From Halospina sp040196175 (GTDB lineage Bacteria > Pseudomonadota > Gammaproteobacteria > Pseudomonadales > Oleiphilaceae), in NCBI RefSeq assembly GCF_040196175.1, contig NZ_JBEFNF010000001.1, positions 434,001-498,000 on the forward strand: a stretch of DNA of 64,000 nucleotides. The letters run 5' to 3'. This document shows, piece by piece, positions 17,144 to 27,300 of the stretch; position 1 is the first letter of the stretch; every line of letters starts with the position of its first letter. The notes below the pieces were generated by a model that was given only the letters and a program-made list of their open reading frames with translations, did no database searches and had not been told where the DNA came from. Made by a program: the position numbers and the translations under genes.

Positions 17144-18082
17144 ATGGTCCTATTTGCCATGAGTCCACGTCACTGGATCGTCGCAATACTGGTAGGTGCC
17201 TGGTTGCCTTGTGCGGCCATGGGCACGACTTTTTCCGCGGGTATTGAAAACAGCCGCTGGCTCCTGTCGGATTCCATCTTCGCGTGTACGCTGACGCACC
17301 CGGTGCCGGGCTATGGTGAGGCGGTATTCCATCATCGTGCCGGTGAATCGCTGCGTTTTTTCCTGCAGCCGGTACGCAACCCGATGCGGGCGGGGCAGGC
17401 TGCGCTGGTGATCGAGCAGCCCGCTTGGAAAGCGGGTAAGTCGGTGGATGACTTGGGCTATGTGCGCGTGGAAGGTGATCACAGTCGGCCGGTCGAGCTG
17501 TCATCCGGTACCAGTGAGCGACTCCTCGCCAGTCTGAGGGATGGGCGTATGCCCACCTTTACACGCCGTGCCCGCCAGAGTAACCGGCCGGTACGGGTGC
17601 GGCTTAATCACATCAATTACCGCAGTCCCCACCAATCTTTCCGTCGTTGCCAGACCCAGTTGCTTCCGGTGAACTACGATCAGGTTCAGCGCACCGTGGT
17701 TCTGTTTGATCTGGACCGATCCGAACTCAGTGCTGATGCCAAAGAACGGCTCGGCGAGGTGGCGCTGTATGTCAACGCCGATGACCGGGTTAAGCAGGTT
17801 TACGTGGATGGCCATACCGACAGCATTGGCACGCCTTTGCGTAATCGGGAGCTGTCGAAAGCGAGGGCAGAGGCGGTTGCCGGGTATCTCAAAGACCAGG
17901 GGGTTGGCGACGACAAGCTGGTTACCCGCTTCCACGGTGATCGCTACCCCGTTGCTGGTGTGGAGACACCCGGGCCGCGGCACCGCCGCGCTACGGTTCG
18001 GCTTGAACGTGAGAAGGACGAGAGCGATGCCGAGCCAGTGGTAACCCAGGCCAAGCGTGATGACATTGTGGTCGTCGACTGA
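17144..18082 (+). CDS. motY: Sodium-type flagellar motor protein MotY
   Basis: Secreted T-ring protein that helps assemble stators around a Na+-driven flagellar motor. It has an N-terminal signal peptide (HWIVAILVGAWLPCAAMG), a MotY N-terminal domain (TFSAGIENSRWLLSDSIFACTL) and a C-terminal OmpA-type peptidoglycan-binding domain (VVLFDLDRSELSADAKERL; VDGHTDSIGTPLRNRELSKAR). An acidic tail follows. ATG 17144 gives 312 residues; an in-frame ATG at 17159 is equally plausible because neither has a strong ribosome site. The order pyrC-motY-argG matches P. aeruginosa and supports the name. No stator genes are in this window. Confidence 0.9.
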   Translation: MVLFAMSPRHWIVAILVGAWLPCAAMGTTFSAGIENSRWLLSDSIFACTLTHPVPGYGEAVFHHRAGESLRFFLQPVRNPMRAGQAALVIEQPAWKAGKSVDDLGYVRVEGDHSRPVELSSGTSERLLASLRDGRMPTFTRRARQSNRPVRVRLNHINYRSPHQSFRRCQTQLLPVNYDQVQRTVVLFDLDRSELSADAKERLGEVALYVNADDRVKQVYVDGHTDSIGTPLRNRELSKARAEAVAGYLKDQGVGDDKLVTRFHGDRYPVAGVETPGPRHRRATVRLEREKDESDAEPVVTQAKRDDIVVVD

Positions 18083-18088
18083 ACCGGA

Positions 18089-18119
18089 TTGGCTCTGGAC
18101 CCTGCCCTTGCCGTAAAAT
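18089..18119 (+). promoter_or_regulatory. Possible argG promoter
   Basis: TTGGCT (18089-18094) and TAAAAT (18114-18119) are separated by 19 bases, 75 bases before argG. Spacing is longer than ideal. Confidence 0.3.
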
Positions 18120-18193
18120 AGCCGCCATTGATCAGCAGGCCCGGGTGCCAGGGGTGCCCGGCGTTCATGAATTGCGGATAAGGCGAAACAGCG

Positions 18194-19405
18194 ATGTCAG
18201 ACATTAACAAGGTCGTTCTGGCCTACTCCGGGGGACTCGATACCTCCGTCATCGTCAAATGGCTCCAGGAAACCTATGACTGTGAGGTGGTGACCTTTAC
18301 CGCCGATATTGGCCAGGGTGAGGAGGTAGAGCCCGCGCGTGAAAAAGCCAAAGGGCTGGGCGTGAAGGAAATCTACATCGAAGACCTGCGCGAAGAGTTT
18401 ACGCGCGACTACGTCTTTCCGATGTTCCGCGCCAACACGGTTTACGAAGGCGAGTATCTGCTGGGCACTTCCATCGCCCGGCCGCTGATTGCACGCCGGC
18501 TGGTGGAAATCGCCAACGAGACGGGCGCGGACGCCATCGCCCACGGCGCCACCGGTAAGGGCAATGATCAGGTCCGCTTCGAGCTCGGGGCTTACGCGCT
18601 CAAACCGGGCATCAAGGTCATCGCGCCCTGGCGCGAATGGGATCTCAATTCCCGCCAGAAGCTGCTGGACTACTGCGACCACCACGGCATTCCCGTGGAA
18701 AAGCAGCATGGCAAGTCGCCTTACTCCATGGACGCTAACCTCCTGCATATCTCCTATGAGGGCGAAGTGCTGGAAGACCCCTGGGCGCAGGCCGAGGACG
18801 ACATGTGGCTCTGGAGCGTCGCGCCCGAGCAGGCCCCGGATGAGCCGACCATACTGGATGTGACCTATGAGTGCGGCGACATTGTGGCCATCAACGGCGA
18901 ACGCATGAAACCGCACCAGGTGCTGTCCTACCTGAACAGGGTTGCCGGCGATAACGGCATCGGCCGTATCGACATCGTCGAGAACCGCTATGTTGGCATG
19001 AAATCCCGTGGCTGCTACGAGACACCGGGCGGCACCGTCATGCTCAGGGCGCATCGCGCCATCGAGTCGATCACGCTGGACCGTGAAGTGGCCCATCTGA
19101 AGGACAGCATCATGCCCCGCTATGCCGAAGTGGTGTACAACGGCTATTGGTGGGCCCCTGAACGCCGCGCCATGCAGGCTCTGATTGATGAGACCCAAGG
19201 GCACGTTAATGGCGACGTACGCCTCAAGTTGTATAAGGGCAATGTGGAAGTGCTGGGCCGGCGCTCAGAAGACTCGCTCTTCGACGAGAAGGTCGCGACC
19301 TTTGAGGAAGACGAGGGCGCCTACGACCAGAAGGATGCGGAAGGCTTCATCAAGCTGAACGCCCTCCGCCTGCGTATTGCCGCCTCCAAGGGCCGCTCCC
19401 TTTAA
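18194..19405 (+). CDS. argG: Argininosuccinate synthase
   Basis: Joins citrulline and aspartate with ATP in arginine synthesis. The N-terminal PP-loop VVLAYSGGLDTSVIVKW (residues 5-21) is intact. The substrate blocks TGKGNDQVRFEL and SPYSMDANLLHISYEGE and the C-terminal multimerisation helix are present. The 403-residue length is that of type I ArgG. It is the last gene of the conserved pyrC-motY-argG neighbourhood and converges with the host-attachment-family gene ten bases away. Confidence 0.98.
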   Translation: MSDINKVVLAYSGGLDTSVIVKWLQETYDCEVVTFTADIGQGEEVEPAREKAKGLGVKEIYIEDLREEFTRDYVFPMFRANTVYEGEYLLGTSIARPLIARRLVEIANETGADAIAHGATGKGNDQVRFELGAYALKPGIKVIAPWREWDLNSRQKLLDYCDHHGIPVEKQHGKSPYSMDANLLHISYEGEVLEDPWAQAEDDMWLWSVAPEQAPDEPTILDVTYECGDIVAINGERMKPHQVLSYLNRVAGDNGIGRIDIVENRYVGMKSRGCYETPGGTVMLRAHRAIESITLDREVAHLKDSIMPRYAEVVYNGYWWAPERRAMQALIDETQGHVNGDVRLKLYKGNVEVLGRRSEDSLFDEKVATFEEDEGAYDQKDAEGFIKLNALRLRIAASKGRSL

Positions 19406-19415
19406 GCCCTTTCTG

Positions 19416-19877
19416 CTACTTGATGCGCTCCGGGAAATGCTTCCGCATTTCCCGAGGGTTCATCTGTGACAGGTCCTTCCCGATTTCTTCCGCCACAATG
19501 GCTTTGAGTTCCGGCTTCATGTGTTTGCGCAGTTCCCCCAGGAACTTGGGCGGAGCGGCTATATAAAGCTTTTCAACCTGCCCCTGGTTGCGGCTGTGCT
19601 CCAGGTTGTCCGCCAGCTCCCTGGCAAACTTCTGTGCCTCCACTTCTTTCGGTTCGGTGTGCTCTTCCATAGCACTGCGCCCGCCGTTCATGGAATCCGC
19701 TTGGCGACCGGGCCGATCCGTTGTCAGATCACCGTCATGCAGCCGCGCTTCCGGGTTGAGCAGGGTATCCACTTCCGTGAGATCGCCCTTGGGGGAGTCG
19801 GTGCTGAACAGCCGCGCACGGCTGGCGTCGGCAACAACAATGCGAACCTTTGGCATGATGAAGTGGGGGTTGTTCAT
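19416..19877 (-). CDS. Host attachment protein family (baeRF-like)
   Basis: A 153-residue cytosolic protein beginning, after a short leader, with MPKVRIVVADASRARLFS, the hallmark of the Host_attach family (named for a plant-attachment protein of Agrobacterium and since related to release-factor-like folds). A conserved central block with DRPGRQADS precedes an acidic helix, then LYIAAPPKFLGELRKHM and a basic C-terminus (MNPREMRKHFPERIK). Either methionine 19877 or 19856 could start it; the family begins at the second. The real function is not established, and no partner genes are visible. Confidence 0.8.
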   Translation of the reverse strand: MNNPHFIMPKVRIVVADASRARLFSTDSPKGDLTEVDTLLNPEARLHDGDLTTDRPGRQADSMNGGRSAMEEHTEPKEVEAQKFARELADNLEHSRNQGQVEKLYIAAPPKFLGELRKHMKPELKAIVAEEIGKDLSQMNPREMRKHFPERIK

Positions 19878-20082
19878 GGAGCCTCTCCTCTACGGATCGG
19901 TGGGTGAAAAACTCCTTTCTTGAACTACTGTGGGGGCTGTTCTGGGGTGGGGCAAGGGTTTGGCAGGAGCAGTTCAAATCCTGCGGACAAACGAGTCGCA
20001 ATCTTGTATCCATTTGCTATATTCCCGAAAGGGCCACTGTGTGTCCGTTTAAGGCTAAGTGACAATAACAAGAGTTAAAACG

Positions 20083-22713
20083 ATGCGTAATATTCAATTG
20101 AGTCGTGCTTTCCCTGTAGCTGCCTTGGCAGGCAGCCTCGCCCTCTCCGGCTGTTTTCTGGACTCTGACTCCAGTTCGAGCTCAGATGCCGGCAACAACC
20201 TCAAACCTTCCAATGATCAATACCAAGCAACAATCCGCCGTACCACCAGCGGTGTCCCGCATATCAAAGCGGATACCCTGGGTTCCGCCGCTTTCGGCGC
20301 CGGTTACACTCAGGCCAGCGACAACCTGTGCACGTTGGCTGAAGCGTTTGTTAAAGCACGCAGTGAACGGGCGAAATATTTCGGACCTGGACAAGACAAC
20401 GCCAATGTCATCAGTGACTTCAGCCTCAAGGCGCAGGACGTTATTGGTGGCGCGCGCGATGGGTACGACCAGCTTTCTGACGAAAGCCGTGCCATGGTCG
20501 ATGGCTACACCGCTGGCTATAATCGATATCTTGAGCAGTCGGACGTGAGTGACCACCCGCCGCAGTGCAAGGATCAGCCCTGGGTCAAGCAGATTGAGCC
20601 AGTGACCCTGCTGGCCCATTACCGCGTTGTTGCGCAGGAAGCGAGTGGCAAACAGCTTACGGAAGCCGTGTTTGGTGCCACACCTCCGGACGAATCACCG
20701 ACGCCATCACCGGTGATGGCTGCCTCCGGCGAATCCGGGGAGCTGGAGCAGGTGTTGGCCGATGTTTCGCAAAACGCCGCAAAGGGTGCCCAACGAAGCC
20801 TAACCCAGGAGCCGACCATGGCCAGTAACGCCTGGGCCATCGGCAGCGAGAAAACCGAAGAGGGCGTTAAGGGGGCGCTTCTGGGCAACCCTCATTTCCC
20901 CTATACCGGGCCGCGGCGGCTCTATCAGATGCAGCTGACCGTGCCGGATTACCTCAATGTTCAGGGTGCGGGGTTGCTGGGTACCGCTATCCCCTTGATC
21001 AACTATAACGAGAATCTTGGATGGTCCCACACGGTATCCACGAGTAAGCGGTTCACGGTCTATGAGCTGACGCTGAAGGACGGCGATCCGATGACCTACG
21101 TTAAGGATGGGCAGGATAAATCCATTACCAGTAAAACGTTTCAGATTGAGGTCAATACGCGCGGCCCTCAGACCCAGACGCTGGAACGCACCTTCTACTA
21201 TTCTGAGTATGGCCCCATGGTCAGGCTCCAGGAGGCCACAGGCGGCGGGCTGTCGAAGTGGGGTGATGATGCCACAGCTTACACCTACCGCGACGCCAAC
21301 CTGGATCGCAACAACCTGCTTGATACCTGGCTGGGCATGAGCCGTGCCAGCAACCTTGAAGAATTCAAGGATGTCTTTCGCAACTGCGGTAGTACCCTCT
21401 GGACCAACACGGTTTATGCGGATCAAGAGGGCAATGCCTACTACATCGACAGTACATCCGTGCCGAATCTGTCGGAGGAGGCTCAAGCTGTTGTCAACTT
21501 TAAACGCAATGCGGACGCGGGTTATAGACAGCTTTTCAATCAGGGTCTAGTGCTTCTGGAAGGTGACACCTCCCGTGACGACTGGGTGGAAGGCCAATGC
21601 GGTGGCACCGTGCCTTTTGAAGATAAACCCAAGCTCCAGCGGAGCGACTTTGTCCAGAACTCCAACAGCAGTTATTGGGCCACCAACCCGGACGAGTTTC
21701 TGACCGGTTACTCGCCGATGTTCGGTCTTGAGCAAGTGTCACCCAATGCCCGTACCCGTCTGGGGATTCGCATGTTGCGCAACCCCAAGCGTGACGGATT
21801 CGGCAACGGCACCCAGGCCAAGTGGCCTGCCGGTCAGGATGGTCAGTTCAGCGGTCGGGATCTGATCCAGACCATCTACAACAACCGCAGTTTCTGGGCC
21901 GAGCAATATCTGAGCGATTTGCGCAGTCGCTGTACAAGCATTGGCACCACTGAGGTGAACGTTCCCGATGGTGAAAACCGTCAGGTCGATGAGGGGTGCT
22001 CTGCCCTTCAGAACTGGGATGGCTACTACGATCTGGACAGTCAGGGCGCCCACACTTTCCGTGTCTTCATGGCGAACTATCTGAACGTTATTGAGAATAA
22101 TCCCGGCGAACTCACGACCGTATTTGACCCCCAGAAGCCCGTGGCTACGCCCGCAGAGCCGTCCGAAGACAACGCGGGTACCGCCAGTGACCCGATGCTG
22201 CGATCGCTTGCGCAAGGGTTGAATGCCCTTGATAGCGCCGGCGTAACCTATGACGCCAAGCTGAGCAACGTGCAGGTCTTCCATGCTTCTGGCGGCGTAC
22301 CGCCGGGCGGCAACGCCATGAGACTAGGAACCGAAATCCCCTGGCATGGTGGGCGCGGCGGTATGGATGGTGCGTTCAATGCGGTTGAAACACGGGATAT
22401 GGCGACCAGGCAGGACACGCTCTTTCCGCGCCTGAATCCAGACCAGGTGCCGAACACGGGCGGTTTGGCGAAAGGTCAGGGTAAGTGGTTCAAGATACGG
22501 GGCACGAGTTACCACTTTGGGCTCGAATTCACGGAGGAGGGGCCCCAGGCTTACGGCCTTACCGCCTATTCCAAGTCCACGGATCCTGGCTCGCCGTTCT
22601 TCAATGACCAGGCTCAGCGGTATTCGGACAAGAACCCGCGTGAGTTCCCGTTCACGGAAAAAGAAATCCAGCAGAACCTGCTGGAGAACGGCACAACCAC
22701 TATTTCCAACTGA
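20083..22713 (+). CDS. Penicillin/AHL acylase family lipoprotein
   Basis: A large Ntn-hydrolase of 876 residues. It begins with a lipoprotein signal (hydrophobic stretch, then LSGC lipobox at about residues 24-27) followed by a serine/aspartate-rich linker. The alpha-chain region starts at IRRTTSGVPHIKADT. The expected autocleavage site is MASNAWAIGSEKT, with the nucleophile Ser248 at 20824-20826, followed by GNPHFPYTGPRR. This family includes penicillin acylases and N-acyl-homoserine-lactone acylases such as PvdQ and QuiP, so it may cleave long-chain acyl amides or quorum signals at the cell envelope. The substrate is not readable from sequence. ATG 20083 was chosen over an upstream GTG (20059) because it precedes a proper signal peptide. 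A decayed IS66 lies downstream. Confidence 0.9.
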   Translation: MRNIQLSRAFPVAALAGSLALSGCFLDSDSSSSSDAGNNLKPSNDQYQATIRRTTSGVPHIKADTLGSAAFGAGYTQASDNLCTLAEAFVKARSERAKYFGPGQDNANVISDFSLKAQDVIGGARDGYDQLSDESRAMVDGYTAGYNRYLEQSDVSDHPPQCKDQPWVKQIEPVTLLAHYRVVAQEASGKQLTEAVFGATPPDESPTPSPVMAASGESGELEQVLADVSQNAAKGAQRSLTQEPTMASNAWAIGSEKTEEGVKGALLGNPHFPYTGPRRLYQMQLTVPDYLNVQGAGLLGTAIPLINYNENLGWSHTVSTSKRFTVYELTLKDGDPMTYVKDGQDKSITSKTFQIEVNTRGPQTQTLERTFYYSEYGPMVRLQEATGGGLSKWGDDATAYTYRDANLDRNNLLDTWLGMSRASNLEEFKDVFRNCGSTLWTNTVYADQEGNAYYIDSTSVPNLSEEAQAVVNFKRNADAGYRQLFNQGLVLLEGDTSRDDWVEGQCGGTVPFEDKPKLQRSDFVQNSNSSYWATNPDEFLTGYSPMFGLEQVSPNARTRLGIRMLRNPKRDGFGNGTQAKWPAGQDGQFSGRDLIQTIYNNRSFWAEQYLSDLRSRCTSIGTTEVNVPDGENRQVDEGCSALQNWDGYYDLDSQGAHTFRVFMANYLNVIENNPGELTTVFDPQKPVATPAEPSEDNAGTASDPMLRSLAQGLNALDSAGVTYDAKLSNVQVFHASGGVPPGGNAMRLGTEIPWHGGRGGMDGAFNAVETRDMATRQDTLFPRLNPDQVPNTGGLAKGQGKWFKIRGTSYHFGLEFTEEGPQAYGLTAYSKSTDPGSPFFNDQAQRYSDKNPREFPFTEKEIQQNLLENGTTTISN

Positions 22714-22720
22714 TCCTTCC

Positions 22721-22741
22721 GGGCGGGGCTTGGCCCCGCCC
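22721..22741 (+). terminator. GC-rich hairpin after the acylase gene
   Basis: A nine-pair perfect stem (22721-22729 with 22733-22741) begins seven bases after the stop codon. It lacks a downstream T-run, so it may need Rho or only stabilise the message. Confidence 0.5.
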
Positions 22742-23084
22742 CCTCTCCCGCTGAATATCCGATCGTATTATCGTTGGATCAATGCCCAACTCCTGGGGCT
22801 GGATCGCTAGAAAGCCTGCGATGAGTGTCTTCTCGCCTGCAATGTAAGCGCCAGCGAACCGACACCGATTCCCTGATCTGAAGCAGATCATACTGGTTCC
22901 AGCATTTGTAATGGAGGAACCAGCATGGCCAAAACTGAGTTGCATCATTTCTGGTGACCAAGCCATCAGCCTGGCGGCGTTCAGGTCTGTGACCTCAGTT
23001 CGTCGAGTATCCCCATAACCCGGTCTGAGTAGGGTAAGCGCCCGCAAATCGACCCACTTGCCCTAGGGCCTGTGATCAGCTCTT

Positions 23085-23691
23085 TTACGGAGCCGGCTCC
23101 AGGTCGGTATGCCAGGGCAGTAGCGCTTCCAGTCTCTCAACGGTGTCCGCCTCGGCGATATGGTTGAGGAGGTGGTGGTTGTAGGCGGAGGGCTCCAGAC
23201 CGTTCGCCCTGGCCGTCTCGATCAGCGAATAACAGGTGGCGCTGGCGTTAGCCCCTCGCGCGGTATCGGCGAACAGCCATGCCCTGCGTCCGAGCGCGAA
23301 CGGGCTGATGGCGTTCTCGGCCAGAGCGTTGCTGATCTGCAGGTCCCCGCGCTCGCAGTAGTCCACCAGGGTGTCCCACTGGTTCAGGGCGTAGTCCATG
23401 GCCTTACGGGTCAGTGAGCCTTTTACGACCTTGTCAGCGTTGGCGTCCAGCCAGCTCTTGAACGCTTGCAGCCGGGGCAGGCTTTCGCCCTGGCGGATCC
23501 GATAGCGTTCGTCATCGCCAAGGTCGGTCATCCGGCGCTCGATGGCGTAGAGCTCGCGGATGTGGTTCAGTGCCACATCGGCCTTGGACGTTTGCCGTTG
23601 GCCCTTGCCTTTCTTTTTTGCCGGCGCCGCTTTCGAGGCCTCGACGAACTTGCGACGGGCATGATCCCAGCACCCGATCCGGGTGATGGCA
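23085..23691 (-). pseudogene. IS66 transposase TnpC, C-terminal fragment
   Basis: The frame encodes about 200 residues of the IS66 transposase C-terminus: RIGCWDHARRKFVEA, a basic linker, then the C-terminal helical part with YCERGDLQISNALAENAI and GRRAWLFADTARGANASA. It continues the middle fragment upstream after what looks like a single-base frameshift near 23700, at the sequence encoding YGKG. It is not expected to be functional. Confidence 0.85.
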
Positions 23692-23982
23692 TTATCCCGA
23701 CACACCCTTCCCATAGTCGGAGTAACCATCGGCCTGGAGGTAGGTGCTTGCGTTCTGCGCCTCGCGCATGTGGTTGATCAGTTGCTTAAACACCTCGTTC
23801 AAGCGGAGGATCCAGTGCGCCATGCTGGTGCGGCTGATCGGGTGCCCGAGCCGCGCCAGCATGCTTTCCAGCCGGTACAGCGGCAGACCATCGGCGTACT
23901 TCGAGGTGATGATGGGGGCCAGCAGCGAGGGCGTGGCAATGCACTTGGCCAGCCGCAGTGTCAGCATCTGCCATCGGCGCAA
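23692..23982 (-). pseudogene. IS66 transposase TnpC, middle fragment
   Basis: This fragment encodes the IS66 transposase core segment PSLLAPIITSKYADGLPLYRLES onward, ending at LQADGYSDYGKG before a frameshift. Between REAQNAS and TYLQADGY the usual segment carrying the HADET-type catalytic acid is absent, so an internal deletion of roughly 65-75 codons has removed an active-site aspartate. Its N-terminal half is also gone, directly abutting the tnpA remnant in another frame. Confidence 0.8.
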
Positions 23983-24160
23983 TCCGGGTGAATCCGTTGC
24001 CAGTCTGCGACTCGCCCTCAGGGCGCAACTTGCGGCACCAGTAGCGGAACTGGTGGTAGCCGAGGACGTGTTCGCGGCAGAAGGCGGCGCCGGAAAGCCC
24101 GGAGTCCGCCCAGTAAGTCAGGGTCTGTTGCCAGAAATGATGCCGCTCGGTGCGGGTCAT
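23983..24160 (-). pseudogene. IS66 accessory protein TnpA, N-terminal fragment
   Basis: The first 50 or so codons (RHHFWQQTLTYWADSGLSGA, then FCREHVLGYHQFRYWCRKL) match the helix-turn-helix region of IS66 TnpA. After about GFTRIAP the homology stops and the DNA switches to tnpC sequence in another frame. The deletion therefore removed the rest of tnpA, all of tnpB and the start of tnpC. Confidence 0.75.
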
Positions 24161-24246
24161 CAGACTCGGGGGTAGGTGTCGGTTCTCTGGCGCTTACGAT
24201 AGACAGGGTTTGATCCGCTTTGCAGATAAGGGTAGATACTACTGCA

Positions 24247-24274
24247 TAAAAAAGCCCCGACCGAAGCCGGGGCT
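24247..24274 (-). terminator. Rho-independent terminator of the VolA-like lipase gene
   Basis: On the minus strand an AGCCCCG/CGGGGCT stem (24253-24259 with 24268-24274, eight-base loop) is followed directly by a T-run. It lies about 30 bases after the lipase stop. Confidence 0.85.
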
Positions 24275-24305
24275 CTGTTGCATCGCTTTCTATGTGCTGA
24301 CGTCG

Positions 24306-27300
24306 TCAGTCTTTCTGTATTACGTTAGAGCCGGCTCCTTCCGCCGCTTTGCCTCCAGTAATATTTGGAGCTCCCTGAACCATCTGAAGTGTCTGAGAGA
24401 CGAGTTCGCCAAAGACCAGTTGAGCGTTCTGGGAACTGACCACCTCCTTCTCAGACTGAGCAATGTTTCGGTCTTTCTTGACACCACCAGCGTCCACCGA
24501 CTCCGCCTGTGGCAGAACCGGCACACCATGGGTCCCTGCCAGATAGCGTGTGATCGCAGGGGTGGTCTGCCCACTGGTGCCTGTGTTGATTTCGGCCCCG
24601 CCCGCACTGAGCCTCATAAGCTTCGCGAGTGCTTCGGAGCCTGTGAGCGGTGCCTCAAATGAATCGACCGTGAGACCATTCGGGAAAAATACGTTCAGCG
24701 GTCCACCATCGTAGCCCGGCACGCCCTCAATCATGTCGCTGAAGCGTGTATCGGCCGCGTTGGGCGTTGTGCGATCACCATTGACCTGGCTGATCAGCGT
24801 ATTGCTGTCAGCCAGTTGTGGTGCGAAGTTGATGGGGTCAGCCGAATCCAGAGCAGCCTGATTAACGTTCAAGTAGGTTTCGTAACTGGAATCGCCCTGA
24901 CTGATGCCAGCAGAGGCCTGGAGACCACCGACAACTGTTGGCGCGAAGGAGGGCGAGTTCTCCAAGAGACGCACGATTCCGGCCACAGGGGTCTGGAGGT
25001 GAACACCGGCCAGTGACAGTGCAGTTGGAAGCTGACTCTCAGCATTGCTCTGTTTAACCGCGCCCGCGAAGGTGCCGCCGGTCTGAGTGCCAAGAGAGTG
25101 GCCTACGAAGTAAGTGCTGCTGCCGTCCAGACCTGCCATGTTTTCGATGGTTGCACGAAGATTCATCAGATCCAGGGAGCCCTGGCGCAGGTTGTCACGC
25201 CCGTTCAGGAAGTTGCTCAGGTTGATGAAGAGTGACCCGGATGTGCCCAGCGCGGCGCTTGCATCGAAGTTCATCTCGACCGGCTGGTTCGCTTCGTTGG
25301 CGGTATAGCCGAAGTGGCGTTCGGTTACACCGCTGTCGTTGACACCGCTATCGGTGAAGGTCGGTGCCAAGCCGGGGATCGTGCTTCCTGCGCGGCTGAC
25401 CGTCCCGACGATGCCTTTGGCTGATGTCAGGTCAAGTGCTTGGTTGTTGTCGGCAAGGGCTTGGGCATTTCCATCCACCGCGAGCTGTTGGTTTGCTTCC
25501 GTGTTGAGCGACCCTTCCGGAACCATATCGTTACCTTCCTCGATGCTCGCAAAGAGGCTCCCAGCCAGCGTCAGCCGCTCCTCGTTTGAGGCAGGATCAA
25601 CGCCGTGCAATGGCTGATCAATTGCGATGACTACCAGTTCCTCCCCACCGGTTGCTGCGTCGTATGAGTTAACAAGCTTGCTGCCGAACGCAAGAGCCGC
25701 GCTACGGTCGGTTGTAATACCGTGCTGATAGATCACAACAGGGTATTTGTCGCTACCATCTTTCAGCTCTGCAGTACCAACATCGCTAGAGGTGATCGTC
25801 ACCATGGGGACCTGGAGATCGGCCTGCTTTTCAGGGAACGGGAAGTTGTAGTTGAGAACCTCACTGGTGCTCGGATCCGCTTGAGGAATGTCGAAACCAG
25901 TCGCATCAGCGATGATGGCAGCAAGGCCGGAGTCCGGTTGCCAGCTTGAGGTCTTGATCGGCGCGCCACTGCTGCTGTCCGGGATGCCCAGATAGTAGGG
26001 CAGAGTAATCGAGCCCTGATGCACGTTGATATCGCCCTGACTAACGACTTGGCTCAGCACTGAGGAAAGTGCGACGGCATCCGTCGTAGTACCGAAAGAG
26101 AAATCTCGGGCTGAAGGCGTGGGGAAGCCAGCGCTGCTGAGAGAACCTTCAAGGGCCACACCAATGCACTGGAACTGATCTGAGAGGGTAACTGGTGGTT
26201 CGCCTTCCTGAAGAACGGTCTGGAACCCGTCACTTGCCGGATCAGCATCACTGTCACAGGGTTTAAGTGCCGGATTTAGTTGCTCGCTGGGCTTGAAGTT
26301 CGCCACTGCTGTATTGACGGCACTGCTTACCCCGGAAAAGTCAGTGGCGCCGTTTTCCATGGCCGCATCGGCCGCGCTGCGCTTGGTGGCGCGTTCGACT
26401 TGATCGGCAATCCAGTTGGCCGGGTTGGCGATATGGCTGAGAACCTTTTCATCTTCACTGGTCGTGAATGTGTAGGATAGTGCAATGTTTTCTTCACTGA
26501 GTTTCTTAAGGTCTGGGCGCCCCTCGCGGCTACTGTTCGTAACCTTGAAATACTCGGTGGCTACAGATTCCCAGAGTCCATTGATAAGCCCGCGTACCGT
26601 GTCGAGGCTGGAGTTACCTATGTCTCCAGTTTCATCATCTGAGAGCCTGGTGTAAGAGGGCGAGGAGTTAATTGGATCGCCGCTCATATCTTTCACGTCA
26701 TCCGTTACGACTACGAGATATCGCTTGAGAGGGTCCAGTGGTTTGTTGGGCCGGATACGAATAGCCGAATTACCGTCCAGCTCCTCCACGTCATGATCGT
26801 AGCGGCGATTCTGCGCTAGGTCGGCCAGAGCCGCCCCGGCTTCCGGTTGGTTGCGCCCTGAAAGGTCCTGGGGCGGAGCACCGTCGGCACCGGCTGCAAC
26901 CTGAGCCGTTATTGCTGTGGGTGCCGTCGGTGGTTCCTGAGCGGAAAAGGCGCGAACCGGAGCACCGCTGGCGTACTGCAACTCAATCAGGAAAACATTC
27001 TGAGTTGGGTTCGGGATGGGGCCGTCGGTTGGGTTCCTTTTGTCATTGGGAGGAAGAAACGCTTGAGAATCTACGGTTGAAGCGTCGATCTTTCCGTTAA
27101 ATTGGATAACGGCTGGCGCCACGGTCGAAGCACCACTTAGGTTGTTTAGCGCTTCCAGAACCGGATTGCCTTTGTCCGCTGCAGGGATGTCCACGCTGAA
27201 TGAACCGTCACCCGCCTCCGTATCGAAAATTAAGTCGTTCGGAGTCGGCAGCTCACTAGTTACCGGATTGAAAACCGGGTAAGTCCCCTGTTCCGCCTGG

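Larger units (their letters stand above)
22844..24197 (-). mobile_element. Decayed IS66-family insertion sequence with both terminal inverted repeats
   Basis: The ends match as inverted repeats over 23 bases with one mismatch: 22844-22866 begins GTAAGCGCCAGCGAACCGAC, and the reverse complement of 24175-24197 begins GTAAGCGCCAGAGAACCGAC. GTAAGCG ends are typical of IS66. Inside, on the minus strand, are fragments of tnpA and tnpC; tnpB and most of the N-terminal half of tnpC are missing. Total length is about 1.35 kb against roughly 2.5 kb for an intact element. The flanking eight-base sequences (CCTGCAAT and GATAGACA) are not duplicates. From 22867 to 23084 I see no gene. Confidence 0.88.

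Noticed and set aside
22700..23047. 115-codon minus-strand frame beside the IS66 end
   Set aside because: It has no family match I can recognise, crosses the terminal inverted repeat and the hairpin after the acylase gene, and has no good ribosome site.
22844..24197. Target-site duplication around the IS66 remnant
   Set aside because: The flanking eight bases are CCTGCAAT and GATAGACA, which do not match.
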